Of a stretch of 64,000 bases of DNA, positions 60,387-64,000 are shown piece after piece. The first letter of the stretch is position 1; each line of letters begins with the position of its first letter. Position numbers and translations under genes: made by a program. This stretch comes from Myroides phaeus. GTDB taxonomy: Bacteria > Bacteroidota > Bacteroidia > Flavobacteriales > Flavobacteriaceae. A model generated the notes under the pieces. That model was not told the DNA's origin. It worked only from the letters and a program-made list of their open reading frames with translations, and did not search any database. The stretch lies in NCBI RefSeq assembly GCF_900099675.1, contig NZ_FNDQ01000016.1:1-64000 (forward strand). Reading direction: 5' to 3'.

Positions 60387-61229
60387 ATGAAAAAGATTTT
60401 ATTCAGTTTAGTAGCAATTGGAGGATTATTAGTGAGTTGTAGCTCAGATGACAATAGTTCAAATGAAAATGGAACAACAGTAGGAGGAATTACAGCACCT
60501 CAAAAAGTAATTAGAGTTCTTGACAAGATTGAAGTACATTCTGTAACAGAAGGAACAGAGATCGATAAAAAAGAACAAAAATCTGTAATTACTTATGTGT
60601 ATGAAAATGGTAAGCTACTTAAAGTTTTAGCTGATAATAATGAAACAGTAGGAGAGATTAAGTACAACAAGGATGGAATTGAAAGTATTTCTAACATAGA
60701 AGATAGTTTCTTTTTGTCAGAAATTGTTGGAAAAAAAATTGATGGATCTAAGTTTGGAAAAGTTGATCAGATTCATAATGGTAATCCAGTAGCACTTACT
60801 TTTTATACTTATGATGATGAAGATAAAGTGATAGAAGACGAATCTAAAGTAACATTAACTTTCGATAAAAAACCATTCTTTGCATTTCACACATTAAATA
60901 CAACAGGTGTAATTGATTTAAGTAAAAAAACACAAATTGATTTTGGAACCGTTGGAGGTGCAGCTTTAAGTGGAATTAACGAAGCAAATAAATTATTACC
61001 AGTTAATAATATTACAGAATTTAAGTTTTTCTATGAAGAAGGAGAAACGTTTTCTGGAACAGCTGTATATGAGTATGATAAGGATGATTATCCAACGTCA
61101 GCTACATTCAAGACAATTGAGAATTACCATTATTACTCATGGGATCCTGTGAATAAAAAAGAAATTAAAAATCCAATGGTAGAAGTTACTAACGGAACTG
61201 TTAAATTCTATTTTAAAGAATTAAAATAA
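60387..61229 (+). CDS. Hypothetical lipoprotein, 280 aa
   Basis: Unknown function. Signal peptide with LLVSCSSDD (lipidated C18) and an acidic stretch resembling a surface-export signal. The rest is beta-rich with YD-type strands (TYVYENGKLLKVLAD, FYTYDDEDKVIEDE, AVYEYDKDDYPTSAT), which recall RHS/YD-like or DUF-type lipoproteins of Bacteroidota. Monocistronic with promoter and terminator. The only Cys is the lipidated one. Confidence 0.8.
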   Translation: MKKILFSLVAIGGLLVSCSSDDNSSNENGTTVGGITAPQKVIRVLDKIEVHSVTEGTEIDKKEQKSVITYVYENGKLLKVLADNNETVGEIKYNKDGIESISNIEDSFFLSEIVGKKIDGSKFGKVDQIHNGNPVALTFYTYDDEDKVIEDESKVTLTFDKKPFFAFHTLNTTGVIDLSKKTQIDFGTVGGAALSGINEANKLLPVNNITEFKFFYEEGETFSGTAVYEYDKDDYPTSATFKTIENYHYYSWDPVNKKEIKNPMVEVTNGTVKFYFKELK

Positions 61230-61286
61230 TATAAGAAATTAAAAAGTTTAAAGAAGAAGTTTTTTAAACTTAATTGTACTTTTATC

Positions 61287-61315
61287 AAAGCCTAAGAAAT
61301 TGTTTCTTAGGCTTT
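61287..61315 (+). terminator. Terminator of the 280-aa lipoprotein gene
   Basis: A 13-bp stem (AAAGCCTAAGAAA/TTTCTTAGGCTTT) with a 3-nt loop and T7. Confidence 0.85.
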
Positions 61316-61516
61316 TTTTATTGCTGTGACCTACTATTGCTGAACAGTTTGTATGTTTTTGATATTAATATGAGGAAACAAAAAATATTTTGTGTAAAAA
61401 CTAATTTATTTTAGAGATTAATTTCATTTTTGCTGTATAAATCGGATGTTTACAAGAAACAATTTGGAATAAACCTAAAGCTTTTTTTATCTTTACAAAT
61501 CTAACAACCTAACAAT

Positions 61517-62716
61517 ATGTATAAAAATCAATTAAAAGCATGGGCATTAGCGCTTATGTTATCAGCTGGTTACTCTGTAACTTCATTTGGACAAGATAAC
61601 TTAGTAAACTCACTAAGATTAAATGCAAGTGAAAAGAGTAAGGAATTATATCAATTTACAGATGTAGTTGATATTGAAGCAACTTCAGTAAAAAATCAAG
61701 GTTCTTCAGGAACTTGTTGGAGTTATTCTGCAAACTCATTTATCGAATCAGAAATGATGAGAATGGGAAGAAAACCAGTTGAGATTTCACAAATTTTCTC
61801 TGCTCGTAATGCTTATGTTGAGAAAGGAAAAATGTATGTGCGTATGCACGGAGCTGTTACTTTAGGTGATGGTGGAGCATTTCACGATGTAATGAATATG
61901 TACAAAATGTACGGAGCTGTTCCTCAATCTGTTTATACAGGATTAAATTACGGAACAGATAAAAATAAGTTTGGTGAAATGGCTGCAATCCAAGAAGGAG
62001 TATTAAAAGCTATCGTTTCTAATCCAAACGGAAAGTTAACTCCAAACTGGGAAAAAGCTTACGCTGCTGTTATTGATGCTTATTTAGGAGAAGCTCCTAA
62101 AAAGTTTAAATGGGAAGGAAAAGAATATACTCCCCAGTCTTTTGCAAAGGAAGTTATCGGTGTAAATGCTGATGACTATGTAGAAATTGGTTCAGATTTA
62201 AATTACCCATTATACGATAAGTTTGTTTTATTAGTTCCTGATAACTGGGCTTTTAATCAAGTATACAATGTTAAAATGGATGAGCTAACAGAAATTATTG
62301 ACCACGCAGTAAACAATGGATTTACAGTAGCTTGGGCTGGTGATGTAAGCGAAAAATACTTTAGTTGGAAAAACGGTGTAGCTTTTGTTCCTGAAAAAGA
62401 ATACGAAGATATGACTTCAGAAGAGAGACAAGAGATGTTTAACGGGCCAAAGCCAGAACGTAAAGTAACGCCAGAAATGCGTCAAGAAGCTTTTGATAAT
62501 TATACAACTACGGATGATCATGGTATGCATATTGTAGGTATTGCAAAAGATCAAAACGGAAGAGAGTATTATGTTATTAAAAACTCTTGGGGAATTTCAA
62601 ATGACTATAAAGGATATATGTATATGAGTAAAGAATACGTTAAGTATAAAACTACTGATATCATGATTCACAAAGATGGACTTCCAAAAGGGATTTCTAA
62701 AAAATTAAAAATATAA
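61517..62716 (+). CDS. Exported C1-family cysteine peptidase (PepC/bleomycin hydrolase-like)
   Basis: A 399-aa papain-fold peptidase with catalytic C67 in QGSSGTCWSYS, H338 in DDHGMHIVG and N356 in IKNSWG. Similarity and length fit aminopeptidase C/bleomycin hydrolase. Unlike the usual cytoplasmic PepC it has an N-terminal signal peptide (about 1-26, ending SFGQ), so it acts outside the inner membrane. Followed by an MscS channel gene after 16 nt. Confidence 0.92.
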   Translation: MYKNQLKAWALALMLSAGYSVTSFGQDNLVNSLRLNASEKSKELYQFTDVVDIEATSVKNQGSSGTCWSYSANSFIESEMMRMGRKPVEISQIFSARNAYVEKGKMYVRMHGAVTLGDGGAFHDVMNMYKMYGAVPQSVYTGLNYGTDKNKFGEMAAIQEGVLKAIVSNPNGKLTPNWEKAYAAVIDAYLGEAPKKFKWEGKEYTPQSFAKEVIGVNADDYVEIGSDLNYPLYDKFVLLVPDNWAFNQVYNVKMDELTEIIDHAVNNGFTVAWAGDVSEKYFSWKNGVAFVPEKEYEDMTSEERQEMFNGPKPERKVTPEMRQEAFDNYTTTDDHGMHIVGIAKDQNGREYYVIKNSWGISNDYKGYMYMSKEYVKYKTTDIMIHKDGLPKGISKKLKI

Positions 62717-62732
62717 CAGATAAAAAATTGCT

Positions 62733-63560
62733 ATGGAGAAGATTGTATTAAGTTTAGAAAACTTTTTAGAACAGATATTATTAGCCTTACCGAGATATGC
62801 CGTAGGAATATTGGTAATTATAATAGGTATCTATGTTATTAAAGGTGTTGTAGGTATTATAGGAAGAAGATTTGAGAAGAGAGACCTTGATAAATCATTA
62901 AGAGGGTTCTTGCTTAGTATGATCCGAATTATGCTTTATATCGTTCTATTCGTTGTGGTATCTGGTATTATGGGCTTTAAGTCAATGAGTTTTACTGCCA
63001 TATTTGGTGCTGCAGGTTTAACGATTGGTTTGGCTTTACAAGGAAGTTTATCAAACTTTGCTGGAGGGGTTTTAATTTTAATGTTTAAACCATTCAAAGT
63101 AGGTGATTACATTTCAAATACGGGTAGTACTGAAGGAACCGTAGAGCGTATTGACTTATTATATACTACGTTAACTACTGCTGCAGGATTAAAAGTTTTT
63201 AGTCCAAATGGAGCGTTAGCAAACTCAGTAATTACAAATTATAGTGAGATTACTGCAAGACGTTATGACTTTGTAGTTGGTATTTCTTATAGTGCTAATA
63301 TTAAAGAAGCAAGAGAAGTCATTTTGGCTGCTTTAGATAAGCATGAATCTATTCAAAAAGATCCAAAACCAATTGTTTTTGTAAATGGATTAGCAGATAG
63401 TTCGGTTAACTTGAACGTTCGTACTTGGATGGCAAAAGAGGATTACTGGAGCACAGTATTTGAAATTCAACAATTAGTAAAAGTTGCATTGGATGAAGCA
63501 AATATTGAAATTCCGTTTCCACAAACAGATTTACACATTATTTCAGATAATACAAAATAA
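62733..63560 (+). CDS. Small-conductance mechanosensitive channel (MscS family)
   Basis: A 275-aa channel: three membrane helices (about 15-38, 58-80, 87-108), the pore-lining third helix reading LALQGSLSNFAGGVLILMFKPF, then a soluble beta-domain and a C-terminal alpha/beta domain. It opens on hypo-osmotic stress to release solutes. Length matches E. coli MscS (286 aa). Probably co-transcribed with the C1 peptidase. Confidence 0.94.
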   Translation: MEKIVLSLENFLEQILLALPRYAVGILVIIIGIYVIKGVVGIIGRRFEKRDLDKSLRGFLLSMIRIMLYIVLFVVVSGIMGFKSMSFTAIFGAAGLTIGLALQGSLSNFAGGVLILMFKPFKVGDYISNTGSTEGTVERIDLLYTTLTTAAGLKVFSPNGALANSVITNYSEITARRYDFVVGISYSANIKEAREVILAALDKHESIQKDPKPIVFVNGLADSSVNLNVRTWMAKEDYWSTVFEIQQLVKVALDEANIEIPFPQTDLHIISDNTK

Positions 63561-63567
63561 TACTAAG

Positions 63568-63591
63568 AGCCCTTTCAAAATTGAAAGGGCT
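63568..63591 (+). terminator. Terminator of mscS
   Basis: An 11-bp perfect inverted repeat (AGCCCTTTCAA/TTGAAAGGGCT) with almost no loop, then T7. Confidence 0.85.
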
Positions 63592-63752
63592 TTTTTTATT
63601 GTTTACGCCTTTAGAACTGTGGCTTGGTTACTGATTTAAGTCTATTGGAGAGAGTTTGTTTTATGGTTGATTATGAGTGAATTGAAATGTAGTGTATAGA
63701 AAATTGCTAAAACTCTTCGCAATGGATTTTAATTGTGTGTTATAAATTATAG

Positions 63753-63760
63753 TAGTTTTG
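63753..63760 (+). promoter_or_regulatory. -7 box of the DJ-1/PfpI gene
   Basis: TAGTTTTG 10 nt before the ATG, giving a very short leader. Confidence 0.5.
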
Positions 63761-63770
63761 AAATAAAAAG

Positions 63771-64000
63771 ATGGAACGTAAGAATATCTACATTTACTTA
63801 TTTGATGGTTACTCGGATTGGGAGGTTTCTTATATAATGCCTGAAATTCGAAAAAATGCACACTATAGACTCATCACTGTTTCTGATAAAGGAAGGGCGG
63901 TTATGTCAAGTGGAGGATTGCGAGTTTTACCAGATGTTTCTGTTGAAGAAATAAACTTAGCAAATGCAACAATGTTTATCTTACCAGGCGGTAAATTGTG
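63771..64000 (+). CDS. DJ-1/PfpI-family protein (partial, cut by the window end)
   Basis: The first 76 codons of a frame that runs off the end. The translation starts MERKNIYIYLFDGYSDWEV and continues YRLITVSDKGRAVMSSGGL and MFILPGGK. The FDGYSDWE strand with its conserved Glu and the LPGG turn mark the DJ-1/PfpI (type 1 glutamine amidotransferase-like) fold. The nucleophile cysteine lies beyond the window, so the subfamily (protease/glyoxalase, repair or isocyanide hydratase-like) cannot be told. Confidence 0.85.
   Translation, partial: MERKNIYIYLFDGYSDWEVSYIMPEIRKNAHYRLITVSDKGRAVMSSGGLRVLPDVSVEEINLANATMFILPGGKL

Overview
The window looks like chromosomal DNA of a low-GC member of the Bacteroidota, most likely family Flavobacteriaceae (a Myroides- or Flavobacterium-like genome; the genus is inference). 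Evidence: gliding genes gldB and gldC, a type IX secretion (T9SS) sorting-domain protein, lipoproteins with a CSSDDN start, a large TonB-dependent receptor with a carboxypeptidase-like N-terminal domain, a DUF2723 membrane protein, and repeated TAnnTTTG -7 promoter boxes (the Bacteroidota primary-sigma element), twice with TTTG 19 bp upstream. I saw no CRISPR array, insertion sequence, prophage or rRNA.

Layout. 0.2-4.5 kb: thiL and a DUF2723 protein (minus). 4.6-5.1 kb: two near-identical tRNA-Gln(UUG) units. 5.1-9.8 kb: a tight minus-strand operon araC-hemH-hemJ-sensor kinase-enoyl-CoA hydratase. 10.1-16.6 kb: hemA-hemC-hemD-hemE, an unknown 119-aa gene, hemF and hemB (plus). With hemH and hemJ, every step from glutamyl-tRNA to heme is present except hemL. 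17-24.6 kb: cytochrome c lipoprotein, class I fumarase, rlmN, polyprenyl diphosphate synthase, dnaG. 24.7-28.9 kb: lipoprotein, nadE, gldBC, a LuxE-like protein, a tiny T9SS cargo. 29-35.4 kb: beta-helix lipoprotein and TonB receptor (minus), divergent from an OmpR-type regulator/kinase pair. 35.5-37.1 kb: trmB, a LysE-family exporter, an alkyltransferase-like protein. 37.9-52.9 kb: a sigma-54 two-component system divergent from an export locus (HlyD, one ABC ATPase, three FtsX-like permeases, two DUF2807/GIN proteins, a TolC-like protein). 53-56 kb: Mrp, Nfu, a ferredoxin reductase-like flavoprotein and a [2Fe-2S] ferredoxin. 56-64 kb: DedA, a dicarboxylate/amino-acid:cation symporter, an S9 peptidase, a lipoprotein, an exported C1 peptidase, MscS, and the start of a DJ-1/PfpI protein.

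Most of this is ordinary core genome. The least explained parts are the sigma-54/GIN/FtsX export locus with its candidate regulatory sites, a phased array of GACA/TGTC operator-like sites at 37.47-37.57 kb in a gene-free 0.8 kb, a roughly 100-bp imperfect palindrome at 16.78-16.88 kb, and two orphan terminators at 19.6-20.3 kb that may end small RNAs. Several conserved proteins also lack textbook metal or catalytic residues (DnaG zinc ribbon, HemB zinc cysteines, Mrp CxxC, the Cys of the alkyltransferase-like protein).
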